Of a stretch of DNA of 64,000 nt, positions 1 through 8,869 are shown in pieces. The notes below the pieces were generated by a model. The model was not told the origin of the DNA. It made no database searches and was given only the letters and a program-made list of their open reading frames with translations. Source of the stretch: Solibaculum_A intestinale (GTDB lineage Bacteria; Bacillota; Clostridia; Oscillospirales; Acutalibacteraceae). Position 1 is the first letter of the stretch, and the number at the start of each line of letters is the position of its first letter. The stretch lies in the NCBI RefSeq assembly GCF_040096205.1, contig NZ_JBBMFD010000015.1, forward strand, positions 3,490-67,489, written 5' to 3'. The translations under genes and the position numbers were made by a program.

Positions 1-284
1 TTACCTTCCCCATGTTCGCGAAAATCGATGTAAACGGCCCCAATGCCGCGCCCTTGTTTCGGTTCTTGACGGCGCACACCACGTTCGAAGGGTTTGACAT
101 GAGCCACCCCATCGGCCCGGTTCTAGACGAGCTTTTGTCCAAAGACGGGGACTACAAGGCGGACAACCAGATCAAATGGAATTTCACCAAGTTTCTCATT
201 ACCAAAACCGGCGAAATCGTCAAACGGTTTGAGCCGACCACCACGCCCGCCCAGATGGAATCGAGCATCCAAAGCTTACTGTAA
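1..284 (+). CDS. Glutathione peroxidase, C-terminal part (cut by window edge)
   Basis: This is the 3' part of a glutathione/thiol peroxidase gene; the frame is open from base 3, so the start and the catalytic Cys/Sec region lie outside the window. The visible residues include TFPMFAKIDVNG and the family's WNFTKFLI segment, which carries the Trp and Asn of the catalytic tetrad. Small peroxidases of this family reduce hydroperoxides in the cytoplasm, usually with thioredoxin as donor in bacteria. The ATG at base 12 is an internal Met and not the start. The gene ends just before a strong terminator. Whether the active site uses Cys or selenocysteine cannot be seen. Confidence 0.9.
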   Translation, partial: TFPMFAKIDVNGPNAAPLFRFLTAHTTFEGFDMSHPIGPVLDELLSKDGDYKADNQIKWNFTKFLITKTGEIVKRFEPTTTPAQMESSIQSLL

Positions 285-290
285 GGAATT

Positions 291-324
291 AAAAAAGCCG
301 CCCCCAATTGCGGGCGGCTTTTTT
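291..324 (+). terminator. Intrinsic terminator after glutathione peroxidase gene
   Basis: A GCCGCCC/GGGCGGC stem (297-303 with 312-318) is followed by a run of six T, six bases after the stop codon. An A-run on the left side would also allow some function on the other strand. Confidence 0.85.
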
Positions 325-363
325 ACCGGCTGGGACGACGGTATGGTTCCAAATTCAGAAAGC

Positions 364-402
364 AAAAACCTCGGCGGCTTCTAATATGCCGCCGAGGTTT
401 TT
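364..402 (-). terminator. Terminator of the nadA end of the minus-strand operon
   Basis: A perfect 10-bp stem (369-378 with 388-397) is flanked by five A on the left and five T on the right, so it is formally bidirectional. It sits 5 bases past the nadA stop and closes the large minus-strand operon. Confidence 0.85.
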
Positions 403-406
403 CTAT

Positions 407-1318
407 TCATTCACCCAGCCGGATCATCTCCATGATCGGCCGTCTGGCCGCCTGGGCCAAGGCCGGATCAATCTGGATTTCCGCGCCGCCCGTACCCAAG
501 AGCGCCCGGTAAACATCGGTAAGCCCCGTCAGGCGCATGTTGGAGCAGAGAAGCTTCTTGCTCAAAACCGGGAACCGGCGGTCCGGATGGTGGAGGGACA
601 GCCAGTCAGAAATGGATTTTTCCGTACCGATGATCACGTCCTCCTTACACTGCTCGGCAAAGGACAGGATGCCGGAAGTAGAGCCCACATAGTCCGCATA
701 TGTGAGCACCTCTTCCCGGCATTCGGGATGAACCGCCAGCTTTGCCTTGGGATAGCGTTCCTTCATCAAGGCGCAGTCCCGGGCAGTTACCGCCGCATGA
801 ACCGGACAGCACCCGTCCCACAGCTCGATTTCCCGCTCCGGCAGCTGCCGCTTGATCCAGCCGCCCAGGTTTGCGTCGGGAATAAACAGAATCGGGTTAT
901 CCGGCAGCTTTTTGACGATGGTAAGCGCACTTGACGAAGTGACGCACACATCGCACTCCGCCTTGAGCCGGGTGGTGGTGTTTATGTAAGCGACGACCGT
1001 AAAATCGGAGTTGTTTTCCTTAAAGCGCCGTACCCGCTCGGGCGGGATTTGGTCGGCCATGGGACATACCGCCTGGTCCACCGGCAGAATCACCTTTTTC
1101 TCTGGGTTCAGCAGCTTGACGGTGTCCGCCATAAAGCGCACGCCGCACAGCACAATGGTGCTTTCCTCGCGCTTCTGGGCCGCCACCGACAGGGCGAACG
1201 AATCCCCACGGATGTCCGCAATCTCCAAAATTTCCGGCGACTGATAGCTGTGCGCCAGAATGGCCGCACCCGTCTCCTTTTTGAGCCGCAAAATTTCTTC
1301 CTGGAGTTCCTTCATCAT
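407..1318 (-). CDS. nadA: Quinolinate synthase
   Basis: NadA condenses iminoaspartate with dihydroxyacetone phosphate to quinolinate in de novo NAD synthesis, using a [4Fe-4S] cluster. The 303-residue protein has the family marks CGVRFMADT, the HPEC motif and a late CSNMR motif, with conserved Cys in each of the three repeats as expected for cluster ligands; the length is normal. The start overlaps the ribF stop by 4 bases (ATGA), which implies translational coupling. It is the last gene before a terminator. The usual partners nadB and nadC are not next to it, so the gene has been separated from the pathway operon and attached to ribF. Confidence 0.95.
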   Translation of the reverse strand: MMKELQEEILRLKKETGAAILAHSYQSPEILEIADIRGDSFALSVAAQKREESTIVLCGVRFMADTVKLLNPEKKVILPVDQAVCPMADQIPPERVRRFKENNSDFTVVAYINTTTRLKAECDVCVTSSSALTIVKKLPDNPILFIPDANLGGWIKRQLPEREIELWDGCCPVHAAVTARDCALMKERYPKAKLAVHPECREEVLTYADYVGSTSGILSFAEQCKEDVIIGTEKSISDWLSLHHPDRRFPVLSKKLLCSNMRLTGLTDVYRALLGTGGAEIQIDPALAQAARRPIMEMIRLGE

Positions 1319-2241
1319 TGGCCTTTTTCCTCCTCAAGCACCAAAGCGGGCTTCAGCCGCCTGGCGATCTTTCCCGCCTCCACCCCGTCGAGATGGATAC
1401 GGGTACGCAACAGGTCGATGCTGTCAAACTTCTGCTCGGGCCGCATGAAGGACAGCAGACAGACCGGCACCTTTTCCCCGTACAGATCCCCTTCGTAATG
1501 GGGAATCCAGGTCTCATAGAGAGGGGCGGGCGCGCCCACCGTGGGCCGCACGCCGAAATTGGTCACCGCGGGCCAATAGCCTCCCTCAATTCGGGCAAGA
1601 GACGCATAGACGCCGAACTTCGGTTGTACAAATCCCTTGGGAACCGATTGGTTGAGGGTGGGCGTGCCCATCAGGCGACCCAGCTGCTGGCCCCGGACCA
1701 CCTCAAAATCAATGACAAAGGGGCGCCCCAGCAGCCGGGCCGCCTCTTCCATTTTTCCTTCCCGCACCAGCGCCCGGATCCGGGTGGAGGACACCGGCGC
1801 CCCGTCCACCTCAATGGGCGGGATGATGGACGCGGCAATTCCCCGCTCCTCACACAAGCGCACCAGCGTAGAAGCATTCCCGCCGGCGTTTCGGCCGAAC
1901 CGGTAGTTGTAGCCGCACACCACACGTTTGGCATGCAGCGATTCAATGAGCACCCGGTCTACAAATTCCGGCGGGGTCATATGGCGGATGCTCTCAAATT
2001 TCGGACGGACCAGAAGCCCCACCCCTTTTTGGACGAGCAGCCCTTCCATGATAGAAAAGGGCATCAGCTCCTCTTCCAGTCCTGGCTTTGTAAAGGTGAA
2101 CACACAGGCGAGCAGCCCGTCGCTAGCAGCGGCCAGCGCCCGGTCAATCACCGCCATATGGCCCAGATGCAGCCCGTCAAAGCACCCCAGCGCCACTGCG
2201 GTATTCTCTGTCTGATTGGGAAGCTCTCCGGTTATAACCAC
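1315..2241 (-). CDS. ribF: Bifunctional riboflavin kinase / FAD synthetase
   Basis: RibF phosphorylates riboflavin to FMN and adenylylates FMN to FAD. The N-terminal adenylyltransferase half shows ALGCFDGLHLGH (nucleotidyltransferase HxGH-type motif) and a later STRIRALV; the C-terminal kinase half shows GTPTLNQ and the GVY and NFGVRPT segments. At 308 residues it is a full bifunctional enzyme. The start is GTG at 2241, 8 bases after AAAGGAG; an ATG just upstream is out of frame. A hairpin pair separates it from truB, so it may have partly independent expression. It complements the riboswitch-controlled riboflavin importer at 43.0 kb. Confidence 0.95.
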   Translation of the reverse strand: MVITGELPNQTENTAVALGCFDGLHLGHMAVIDRALAAASDGLLACVFTFTKPGLEEELMPFSIMEGLLVQKGVGLLVRPKFESIRHMTPPEFVDRVLIESLHAKRVVCGYNYRFGRNAGGNASTLVRLCEERGIAASIIPPIEVDGAPVSSTRIRALVREGKMEEAARLLGRPFVIDFEVVRGQQLGRLMGTPTLNQSVPKGFVQPKFGVYASLARIEGGYWPAVTNFGVRPTVGAPAPLYETWIPHYEGDLYGEKVPVCLLSFMRPEQKFDSIDLLRTRIHLDGVEAGKIARRLKPALVLEEEKGQ

Positions 2242-2287
2242 AGCATAAGCTCCTTTGTTCTAGAAAAATCCTCGTTTCATTTACGAT

Positions 2288-2341
2288 GCTTTTTCCAAAG
2301 AAAAACCGGTTTTCTTTGGAAAAAGCGCCGCAAAAGCGGCG
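2288..2341 (-). terminator. Tandem hairpins between truB and ribF
   Basis: On the minus strand a CGCCGC-TTTT-GCGGCG hairpin (2326-2341) is followed by CTTTTT, the form of an intrinsic terminator. The same T-run is the left arm of a second, perfect 17-bp hairpin (2310-2326 with 2288-2304). The U-tract can therefore be single-stranded or paired. This may tune readthrough into ribF and nadA. Confidence 0.65.
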
Positions 2342-2342
2342 A

Positions 2343-3242
2343 TCACTCGGAAAAAATCCGTTTGACCTTTAGTTCCTGGGCCTTTTCATCCACCAGCCCC
2401 AAGCCGGCGAACTGTCCCTGTGAATTATACACCCGCACGAACGCGCCGTCGGTTTTCGGAGCCTGGTCCACCCGCGAAAGAAACAAAGCGCCCCCGTTTC
2501 GAAACCGGGTAAACTGGGCGTCGGTCACCCGCACCGCCTGGTAGCCCGAAAGCCCTAAGTCCACCGGCAAAAGCCGGTCACAAAGAGTCCCTTTTTCCGA
2601 AAGGGCCCGGGCTTCCTCCAGGGTCAGGCAGTCATCCAGCGAAAAGCCGCAGGCCTTGGTCCTTCGCAGAGAGGTCATCACCGCGCCGCAGCCTAGGGCT
2701 TGTCCCAGATCATGGATGAGCGTGCGCACATAGGTTCCAGCTGAACAGGAGATGGAAAGGTTGTATTCCCCTGCCTCCTCCCTCTCGCCGGTTAGCGCGA
2801 GCGTAAACACCGTCACCTTACGGGCTTCCCGCTCCACCTCAATCCCCTGGCGGGCCAGCTCATAAAGCCGTTTGCCGTCTTTCTTTACCGCCGAATACAT
2901 GGGCGGCAGCTGCAAAATCCCCCCAGTAAACCGGGGCAGGAGCGCCTCGATCTCCGCTTTCCCGCAGGAAACGGGACGTTTCTCCATTACCGTACCCCAG
3001 ATGTCCTGGGTATCGGTGGTGATCCCCAGCCGAAAGCCAGCCTCATATTCCTTGTCGTGGCTGGGAAGTAACTCGGCGGCGCGGGTGGCGCTTCCGGCCA
3101 GAATCGGCAGTACGCCGGTGGCCATGGGATCCAGGGTTCCCGTATGCCCTACCTTGCGGGTGCAAAGCAGCCGCTTCATCACCGCCACCACGTCAAAGGA
3201 GGTAAAGTCCTGAGGCTTGTCAATGCACAGAATTCCGTTCAT
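2343..3242 (-). CDS. truB: tRNA pseudouridine-55 synthase
   Basis: TruB makes pseudouridine 55 in the T-loop of tRNAs. The protein shows GILCIDKP near the start, then KVGHTGTLDPMATGVLP with the catalytic Asp, and a C-terminal RNA-binding part. I place the start at the ATG ending at 3242 (299 residues, MNGILCIDKP), preceded by GGAG with 7 bases spacing; an upstream in-frame start would add six residues and lacks support. It starts inside the 3' end of nrnA and is the last gene of the core translation operon before the hairpins. Confidence 0.95.
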   Translation of the reverse strand: MNGILCIDKPQDFTSFDVVAVMKRLLCTRKVGHTGTLDPMATGVLPILAGSATRAAELLPSHDKEYEAGFRLGITTDTQDIWGTVMEKRPVSCGKAEIEALLPRFTGGILQLPPMYSAVKKDGKRLYELARQGIEVEREARKVTVFTLALTGEREEAGEYNLSISCSAGTYVRTLIHDLGQALGCGAVMTSLRRTKACGFSLDDCLTLEEARALSEKGTLCDRLLPVDLGLSGYQAVRVTDAQFTRFRNGGALFLSRVDQAPKTDGAFVRVYNSQGQFAGLGLVDEKAQELKVKRIFSE

Positions 3243-4188
3243 CTTCCCGCTCCGCCGCAATTTCTTTCAAGATCTTGTCGCAGGCCTCCCGGGCCGTGCC
3301 GGTCACCGTACAGCCGGCGGCGCGCATATGGCCGCCGCCGCCAAGTCTCCCGCAGATGGAGCTGGCGTTGAACTCTACGCCGGTACGCACGGAAATCTTC
3401 CATGCCCCGTCGCTTTTTTCCCGCAGGGTCACACCGATTTGCACCCCATCGATCTGCCTGGGGATCGGGGTCAGGCCGTCTAAGTCGCTTTCCAGCGCTT
3501 TCGACTTCTGCAGCATCTGCTTCGTTATGTACATCACCGCGCAGATGCCGTCAAAATAATATTCCACCGACTCCAGCGCCAGCCGCTCGATCTCAAACCG
3601 GGCCCTCGACTTGATCTCGAACATAAGCCGGTTGATGGGATACGTGTCGATCCCCACCCGCATCATCTGGGCCGCAATGGCATGGCTTTGCGCCGTGGTG
3701 TTTGCATATTTGAAGCAGCCGGTATCGGTGGAGATGCCGGTATAGATGGCGGCGGCAATGTCCTCATCAATGGTCACGTCCAGCTCCAGCAGCACCTCAA
3801 ATACCACCTCGGCCGCCGCTGCATATTCCTTGAGCAGCAGGTTTGCGGCATACTTGGTGTTAGAATGATGATGGTCGATGCACAGGTCCACCCGGTCGGC
3901 GTATTCGCTCAGGCCGCTGCCCAGCAGAGGAGCGTCGGCCACGTCCACCGCCAGGATAAACCCTGGCTCGAACGCGCATTCCTTCATGTCATGATAGAGA
4001 TAGGAGTACTTTTGCGGGATCGGGTCGGAGCAGACGACGCGCGCCCGTTTTCCCATGGAAAGCAGGCCGCGGCACATGGCAAAGGCGCATCCCAGGGTAT
4101 CCCCATCCGGGTACTGGTGGGTGAGGATCAGAATATCGTCCGCTTCACGCAACATCTGCGCCGCCTGGGCGGTGGTCACCTCTCTCAC
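3220..4188 (-). CDS. nrnA: Bifunctional oligoribonuclease / PAP phosphatase, DHH family
   Basis: NrnA degrades nanoRNA and dephosphorylates 3'-phosphoadenosine 5'-phosphate. The 322-residue protein has an N-terminal DHH domain (LTHQYPDGDTLG, the Asp of FILAVDVAD, and the name-giving IDHHHSN) and a C-terminal DHHA1 domain ending in the glycine-rich GGGGHMRAAG motif. It lies between rbfA and truB as in many Bacillota, overlapping rbfA by 4 bases. Confidence 0.93.
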   Translation of the reverse strand: MREVTTAQAAQMLREADDILILTHQYPDGDTLGCAFAMCRGLLSMGKRARVVCSDPIPQKYSYLYHDMKECAFEPGFILAVDVADAPLLGSGLSEYADRVDLCIDHHHSNTKYAANLLLKEYAAAAEVVFEVLLELDVTIDEDIAAAIYTGISTDTGCFKYANTTAQSHAIAAQMMRVGIDTYPINRLMFEIKSRARFEIERLALESVEYYFDGICAVMYITKQMLQKSKALESDLDGLTPIPRQIDGVQIGVTLREKSDGAWKISVRTGVEFNASSICGRLGGGGHMRAAGCTVTGTAREACDKILKEIAAEREDERNSVH

Positions 4189-4541
4189 CCTTCTCCCCCC
4201 TCTTTGCTGATCTTGTTCAAAAGCGCGGAAATGTCCGCGCTGTGCGCGATGGAATCGTCGGGCACAAAGCGCAACGCCGGCGTATGACGCAGGTGCAGCC
4301 GAGTGCTCAGCTCGTGCCGGATGAAGCCGGACGCGCTCTTTAACCCTTCCACCGCGGTCTTGGCCGACTCCAAGCCGTTGACCGAGCTGATATACACCTT
4401 TGCCACCGACAGGTCGTTTGCAACCTCACAGCGCACAATGCTGATGATGCCCGCTACCCGCGGGTCTTTTAAAGAACGGAAGATATCCGTCAGTTCTCTA
4501 TGAATGTCTTCGGTCGTCCGGTCCATTCGATGTCCTGCCAT
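4185..4541 (-). CDS. rbfA: 30S ribosome-binding factor A
   Basis: RbfA binds the 30S subunit and helps 16S rRNA 5'-end maturation. The 118-residue protein has the KH-like pattern of the family: an N-terminal helix with LTDIFRSLKDPRV, the central VYISS strand and the C-terminal LRHTPALRFVPDDS motif. It sits directly after infB and overlaps nrnA by ATGA. Confidence 0.93.
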   Translation of the reverse strand: MAGHRMDRTTEDIHRELTDIFRSLKDPRVAGIISIVRCEVANDLSVAKVYISSVNGLESAKTAVEGLKSASGFIRHELSTRLHLRHTPALRFVPDDSIAHSADISALLNKISKEGGEG

Positions 4542-4568
4542 TGCGAATCCCTCCCCGTATATCGGATA

Positions 4569-7181
4569 TTATTCCTGATATTCTTCCATGATATACGCTT
4601 CAAAGATGTCGCCCTCTTTGATGTCGTTAAACTTCGTCAGGCCGATGCCGCATTCGTAACCCTGGGCCACTTCCCGCACGTCGTCCTTAAACCGCTTGAG
4701 GGAATCGATCTTGTCCTCGGCGATGACGATGCCGTCGCGCACCACCCGGATTTCCGACTGGCGGGTCACCTTGCCGTCGAGCACATAGCAGCCCGCCACA
4801 GTGCCCACGTTTGAAATCTTGTATACCGCGCGCACCTCGATGCGGCCCTGAGCCACTTCCCGGAACTTGGGCGCGAGCATTCCCTTCATGGCCGCCTCGA
4901 TTTCCTCAATGCAGTCGTAAATGATGCGGTACAGACGAATGTCCACCCCGTCGCGTTCGGCGTTGGTCTGAGCCACCGGGTCGGGACGCACGTTAAAGCC
5001 GACAATGATGGCGTTGGAGGCGTTGGCGAGCATCACGTCCGACTCGGATACGGCACCCACCGCTCCGTGGATGACGCGGACCTTCACCTCGTCGTTGGAA
5101 AGCTTTTCGAGGGACTGGCGCACCGCTTCCACCGAGCCCTGTACATCCGCCTTGACGATGATGTTGAGTTCCTTCATTTCGCCTTCCTGCATCTGGCTGA
5201 AGAGGTTGTCGAGGGTAACCTTCTGGTACGCGGCGAACTGTTCTTCCTTCATTTCCTGCTTGCGCTGCTCCACCAGTTCTCTGGCGAGTTTCTCGTCGGA
5301 GACGGCGTTGAACACGTCGCCGGCACTGGGCACTTCCGCAAGGCCCGTGATTTCCACCGGTACGGAGGGTCCAGCTTCTTCCACGCGGTTGCCGCGGTCG
5401 TCCACCATGGCGCGCACACGGCCAACCGCCGTGCCCGCCACGATCACGTCCCCGGCGTGGAGCGTACCGTTTTGCACCAGCACCGTCGCCACCGGGCCGC
5501 GGCCCTTGTCAAGCCGCGCTTCGATGACCGTGCCCTTGCCCGCACGGTCGGGGTTGGCTTTGAGCTCCATCATATCCGCCTGGAGAATGATCATTTCCAG
5601 CAGGTTGTCGATCCCGGTACGCTGCTTGGCGGACACCGGCACGCAAATGGTGCTGCCGCCCCATTCCTCGGGCACCAGCTCGTATTCGGTCAGTTGCTGC
5701 TTGATGCGGTCCGGGTCGGCACCGGGCTTATCGATCTTATTGATGGCCACGATAATGGCCACGCCTGCGGCCTTCGCGTGGTTGATGGCTTCCACCGTCT
5801 GAGGCATGATGCCATCGTCCGCCGCTACCACCAGCACGGCGATGTCGGTCACCTGAGCACCTCTGGCCCGCATGGAGGTAAACGCCGCGTGGCCAGGGGT
5901 ATCCAGGAAGGTTACTTCCCGGTCGCCCAAATACACCCGGTAAGCACCGATGTGCTGGGTAATGCCGCCCGCCTCGGTGGAGGTGACGTTTGCGTCGCGG
6001 ATGGCGTCGAGCAGGGAGGTCTTGCCGTGGTCCACATGGCCCATGACCACCACCACCGGCGTTCTGGGCTGGAGATTCTCATCGGTGTCCTCACTGTCGT
6101 CGATGATGCGCTCTTCAATGGTAACCACTACTTCCTTCTCGGTCTTGGCATGGAATTCCATGGCGACCAGCGTAGCGGTATCGAAGTCGATCTCCTGGTT
6201 GATGGTGGCCATGACCCCCATCATCATAAGCTTTTTGATGACCTCGGAGGAAGTGGCCTTCAGCCGTGCGGCCAGCTCGCCTACGGTGATCATCTCCGGG
6301 ATGGTAATGGTCATCTGCTTTTTTTGACGCTCGGCCGCGATTCTCTTCAGGCGCTCGGCCTCGGTCTCCCGGCGGGAATTGTATTGTTTGCGGCCCCGGT
6401 TATAGAACTGGGAACGCTGGGTCAGCTTCTGCTTTTGGACAATATTGTCCTTCTTGGCACGGTCGGGAGCCAGCTGCTCGAACTTTTCGTTGTACTTGTC
6501 AAGCTGCACCACTGCGCTGCGGGTATCCACCGTACGGCGCTCCCGCGGGCCCTTGATGGGAGCCTGCTGCTGAGGCCGCTGGGGGGGCTGGGCCGCGGCC
6601 CGCTGGCTGGTGGGACGGGGCTGACCGCCCACCGGAGTGATCTTTCCGCCGGGTCTTGCCTTGCTCTGGCTCTGGGCCGCCGGGCGGGCCTGTGAGCCTG
6701 GCGCGGGGCCCACGGGGGTAATCCGTCCGCCGGGACGGGCTTTGCTCTGGCCCTGGCCAGCCGGCGCTGCGGGACGAGCCGGTGAGCCCGGCGCAGGCGC
6801 TACGGGCGTGATCTTTCCGCCGGGACGGGCTTTGCTCTGGCCCTGGCCAGCCGGTGCTGCCGGCGCCGCGGGAGGCGCTGCCGGCGCTTTCGCGGCCGGG
6901 GCCTCGGCGGGTTTCGCCGGCTCCTCTTTAAAGACCGGGGCAGGCGCCTTAACAGGCGCTTCCTTCGGCTCTTCCTTGACGCCGGAGGCAAAATACTCGT
7001 CGAAGTTCTCCACCTCGTTGTCTTTTGTAAACTTTTCGAACACCACGTCCAGTTCTTCTTCCGTGAGCGCGGTCATGTGCTTTTTGGGCTCCTCAAAATA
7101 TTCCCCCAGCAGATCTACCACCTGCTTACTGGGCAGGTTGAAATCCTTTGCCACCTCGTGGACTCGGTATTTATTCATCAT
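4569..7181 (-). CDS. infB: Translation initiation factor IF-2
   Basis: IF-2 is the GTPase that brings fMet-tRNA to the 30S subunit and promotes subunit joining. The 870-residue protein has two N-terminal IF2-N modules (1-50 and about 290-345), a Pro/Ala-rich linker with tandem repeats (112-187), then the GTPase: G1 GHVDHGKT at 381-388, G3 DTPGHAAF, G4 NKID. The C-terminal domains follow. The start ATG overlaps the TGA of the preceding gene and has AAGGAGG nearby; a second Met follows at once, so either may serve. Confidence 0.97.
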   Translation of the reverse strand: MMNKYRVHEVAKDFNLPSKQVVDLLGEYFEEPKKHMTALTEEELDVVFEKFTKDNEVENFDEYFASGVKEEPKEAPVKAPAPVFKEEPAKPAEAPAAKAPAAPPAAPAAPAGQGQSKARPGGKITPVAPAPGSPARPAAPAGQGQSKARPGGRITPVGPAPGSQARPAAQSQSKARPGGKITPVGGQPRPTSQRAAAQPPQRPQQQAPIKGPRERRTVDTRSAVVQLDKYNEKFEQLAPDRAKKDNIVQKQKLTQRSQFYNRGRKQYNSRRETEAERLKRIAAERQKKQMTITIPEMITVGELAARLKATSSEVIKKLMMMGVMATINQEIDFDTATLVAMEFHAKTEKEVVVTIEERIIDDSEDTDENLQPRTPVVVVMGHVDHGKTSLLDAIRDANVTSTEAGGITQHIGAYRVYLGDREVTFLDTPGHAAFTSMRARGAQVTDIAVLVVAADDGIMPQTVEAINHAKAAGVAIIVAINKIDKPGADPDRIKQQLTEYELVPEEWGGSTICVPVSAKQRTGIDNLLEMIILQADMMELKANPDRAGKGTVIEARLDKGRGPVATVLVQNGTLHAGDVIVAGTAVGRVRAMVDDRGNRVEEAGPSVPVEITGLAEVPSAGDVFNAVSDEKLARELVEQRKQEMKEEQFAAYQKVTLDNLFSQMQEGEMKELNIIVKADVQGSVEAVRQSLEKLSNDEVKVRVIHGAVGAVSESDVMLANASNAIIVGFNVRPDPVAQTNAERDGVDIRLYRIIYDCIEEIEAAMKGMLAPKFREVAQGRIEVRAVYKISNVGTVAGCYVLDGKVTRQSEIRVVRDGIVIAEDKIDSLKRFKDDVREVAQGYECGIGLTKFNDIKEGDIFEAYIMEEYQE
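6621..6848 (-). repeat. Tandem repeats in the IF-2 linker
   Basis: Two and a half copies of a unit of about 29 codons encode GQGQSKARPGGKITPV followed by an Ala/Pro-rich tail. The DNA copies are nearly identical, which suggests recent expansion and likely length variation between strains. Confidence 0.85.
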
Positions 7182-7504
7182 AACGCAGTTCCTCCTTCAT
7201 TCTCGAAGCGGCAAAGCTCCCTGACCTTTTTGGCGAATCCGGCGTCGTTGACCGAAATCACACCCACCCGTTTTCCGATTGCCATGCCGATTTCATCCAT
7301 ACTCTGCCCAAGGTGCAGGCATTCCTGCCCCCACTCTTCGCAGACCGATTCGATTCCCGACGCCGAACGGCTTGAAAAATCCCGCGCCAGAAGCACGACC
7401 CTGGTTTCGCCCTTGGCGATGGAGCTTTTCACCGGGTCCATCCCCATGGTGATCTTCCCCGCCCGCCTGGCGATCCCTAATAGGTTAAGCAGCTTATCCT
7501 TCAT
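7178..7504 (-). CDS. rplGA: L7Ae/YlxQ-family RNA-binding protein
   Basis: This 108-residue protein has the L7Ae/L30e fold pattern: LLGIARRAGKITMGMDPV at the start, KGETRVVLLARDFS in the middle and MAIGKRVGVISVND towards the end. YlxQ proteins bind RNA and lie between rnpM and infB in Bacillota. It overlaps rnpM by 11 bases and infB by 4, so translation of the three is probably coupled. The precise RNA target is unknown from sequence. Confidence 0.88.
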   Translation of the reverse strand: MKDKLLNLLGIARRAGKITMGMDPVKSSIAKGETRVVLLARDFSSRSASGIESVCEEWGQECLHLGQSMDEIGMAIGKRVGVISVNDAGFAKKVRELCRFENEGGTAL

Positions 7505-7763
7505 CTGTCGCGATTTCCTCCTCCATCTGGTCGTACACCTGCGGGGAAATGGCGCAGGAAAACGCGCGTTCCAGCCGTCTGGCCTTTCTGGCCGCCCGCA
7601 GGCACGTCACATTCTTGCACACATAGGCGCCCCGCCCCGGCTTCTTTCCCGTCAGGTCGAGCGAAATCTCGCCCTGGGGGCTTTTCACTACCCGCACCAG
7701 TTCCTTCTTCGGCTTCATCTCGCCGCAGCCGGTGCACATTCGCATGGGAATCTTTTTTTGCAT
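7494..7763 (-). CDS. rnpM: YlxR-family RNA-binding protein (RNase P modulator type)
   Basis: The 89-residue protein carries the YlxR signature: RMCTGCGEMKPKKELVR, then PGRGAYVC, with a basic C-terminal part. Members bind RNA, and the B. subtilis one has been reported to modulate RNase P. Its place between nusA and rplGA is the standard one. Confidence 0.9.
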   Translation of the reverse strand: MQKKIPMRMCTGCGEMKPKKELVRVVKSPQGEISLDLTGKKPGRGAYVCKNVTCLRAARKARRLERAFSCAISPQVYDQMEEEIATDEG

Positions 7764-7812
7764 TCGAATACCTCTTGTATCATAAAATCACGGTCAAAAG
7801 AGACCGCTTTGG

Positions 7813-8862
7813 TTATTCGCCGTAAAAGCCGCTTTCGGGGCGGATGTCGATCTTCCAGCCGGTGAGCTTGGCGGCAAGGCGGGCGTTCTGGCCCTTGTTG
7901 CCGATGGCCAGGGAAAGCTGCCCGTCGGGTACCGTGGCCTTACAGGCATGGGCGCCGTCCGGATCCACTTCCACACCCAGAACGGTTGCCGGAGAAAGAG
8001 CCTCGGCGATGAACTTGGCCGGGTCGTCGCTGTACTTGACAATGTCGATCTTCTCGCCGCCCAGCTCGTCGACGATCTTGCCGACCCGCACTCCCTTGTT
8101 GCCGATGCAGGCGCCCACCGCGTCCACCTTGTCGTCCCGGCTCATCACCGCCAACTTGGTGCGTGAGCCTGCTTCTCTGGAAACCGCTTTGATCTCCACC
8201 GTGCCGTCGTAAATCTCCGGCACCTCCATCTCAAAGAGGCGCTTGACGAGCCCCGGATGGGTCCGGGAAATGATCGCCTTGGGTCCGCGCTCGGTCTCCT
8301 TGACCTCCACCACGTAAACCTTCACGTGATCGCCCTCGTGCAGCTCCTCGTCAGGCACCTGCTCGTTCTTCATCAGAATCGCTTCCGCCCGGCCGATTTC
8401 CACTGTCACCGCTCCGGTCTTCGGGTCGATGCGCTGGACCACCGCCGTCACCAGCTCCTGCTGGCGGCTTTGGAACTCCGCCGCGATCTGGCCGCGCTCC
8501 GCTTCCCGGATGCCCTGGCGGATGACGTGCTTGGCGGTCTGGGCCGCGATACGCCCGAACTGCTTGGTCTCCAGCTTCACCCGGACCACATCGCCCATTT
8601 GTGCCTTCTTCGAAGACTTGCGGGCTTCGTCCAGCAGAATCTCCGTATCCGGGTCCTCTACCTCTTCCACCACCGTCTTTTTCAAATAGACCTCAAACTT
8701 GTTCTTATCCGGGTCCACTTCGATTTCCACATTGTCGTGCCCGCCGTAATCGCGCTTGACCGCGATGACGATGGCCGCGTTGATCTTTTCGAGCAGATAA
8801 TCCGCCGGAATTCCCTTTTCCTTCTCAAGCAGGCGCAACGCCTCAAAAAACTCGGTGTTCAT
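7813..8862 (-). CDS. nusA: Transcription termination/antitermination factor NusA
   Basis: NusA binds RNA polymerase and influences pausing and termination. Visible are the N-terminal RNAP-binding domain (MNTEFFEALRLLEKEKGI), an S1 domain around residues 130-200 and two KH domains with GNKGVRVGKIVDEL and GNKGQNARLAAKLTGW. At 349 residues it is the short Gram-positive form without acidic repeats. I chose the ATG at 8862; ten upstream in-frame residues overlap rimP and look non-native. GGAGG and AAGGA precede it. Confidence 0.95.
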   Translation of the reverse strand: MNTEFFEALRLLEKEKGIPADYLLEKINAAIVIAVKRDYGGHDNVEIEVDPDKNKFEVYLKKTVVEEVEDPDTEILLDEARKSSKKAQMGDVVRVKLETKQFGRIAAQTAKHVIRQGIREAERGQIAAEFQSRQQELVTAVVQRIDPKTGAVTVEIGRAEAILMKNEQVPDEELHEGDHVKVYVVEVKETERGPKAIISRTHPGLVKRLFEMEVPEIYDGTVEIKAVSREAGSRTKLAVMSRDDKVDAVGACIGNKGVRVGKIVDELGGEKIDIVKYSDDPAKFIAEALSPATVLGVEVDPDGAHACKATVPDGQLSLAIGNKGQNARLAAKLTGWKIDIRPESGFYGE

Positions 8863-8869
8863 TTTTTCC

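Noticed and set aside
5067..6695. A 542-codon plus-strand frame opposite infB
   Set aside because: Histidine- and leucine-rich antisense translation typical of shadows; infB motifs are unbroken on the other strand.
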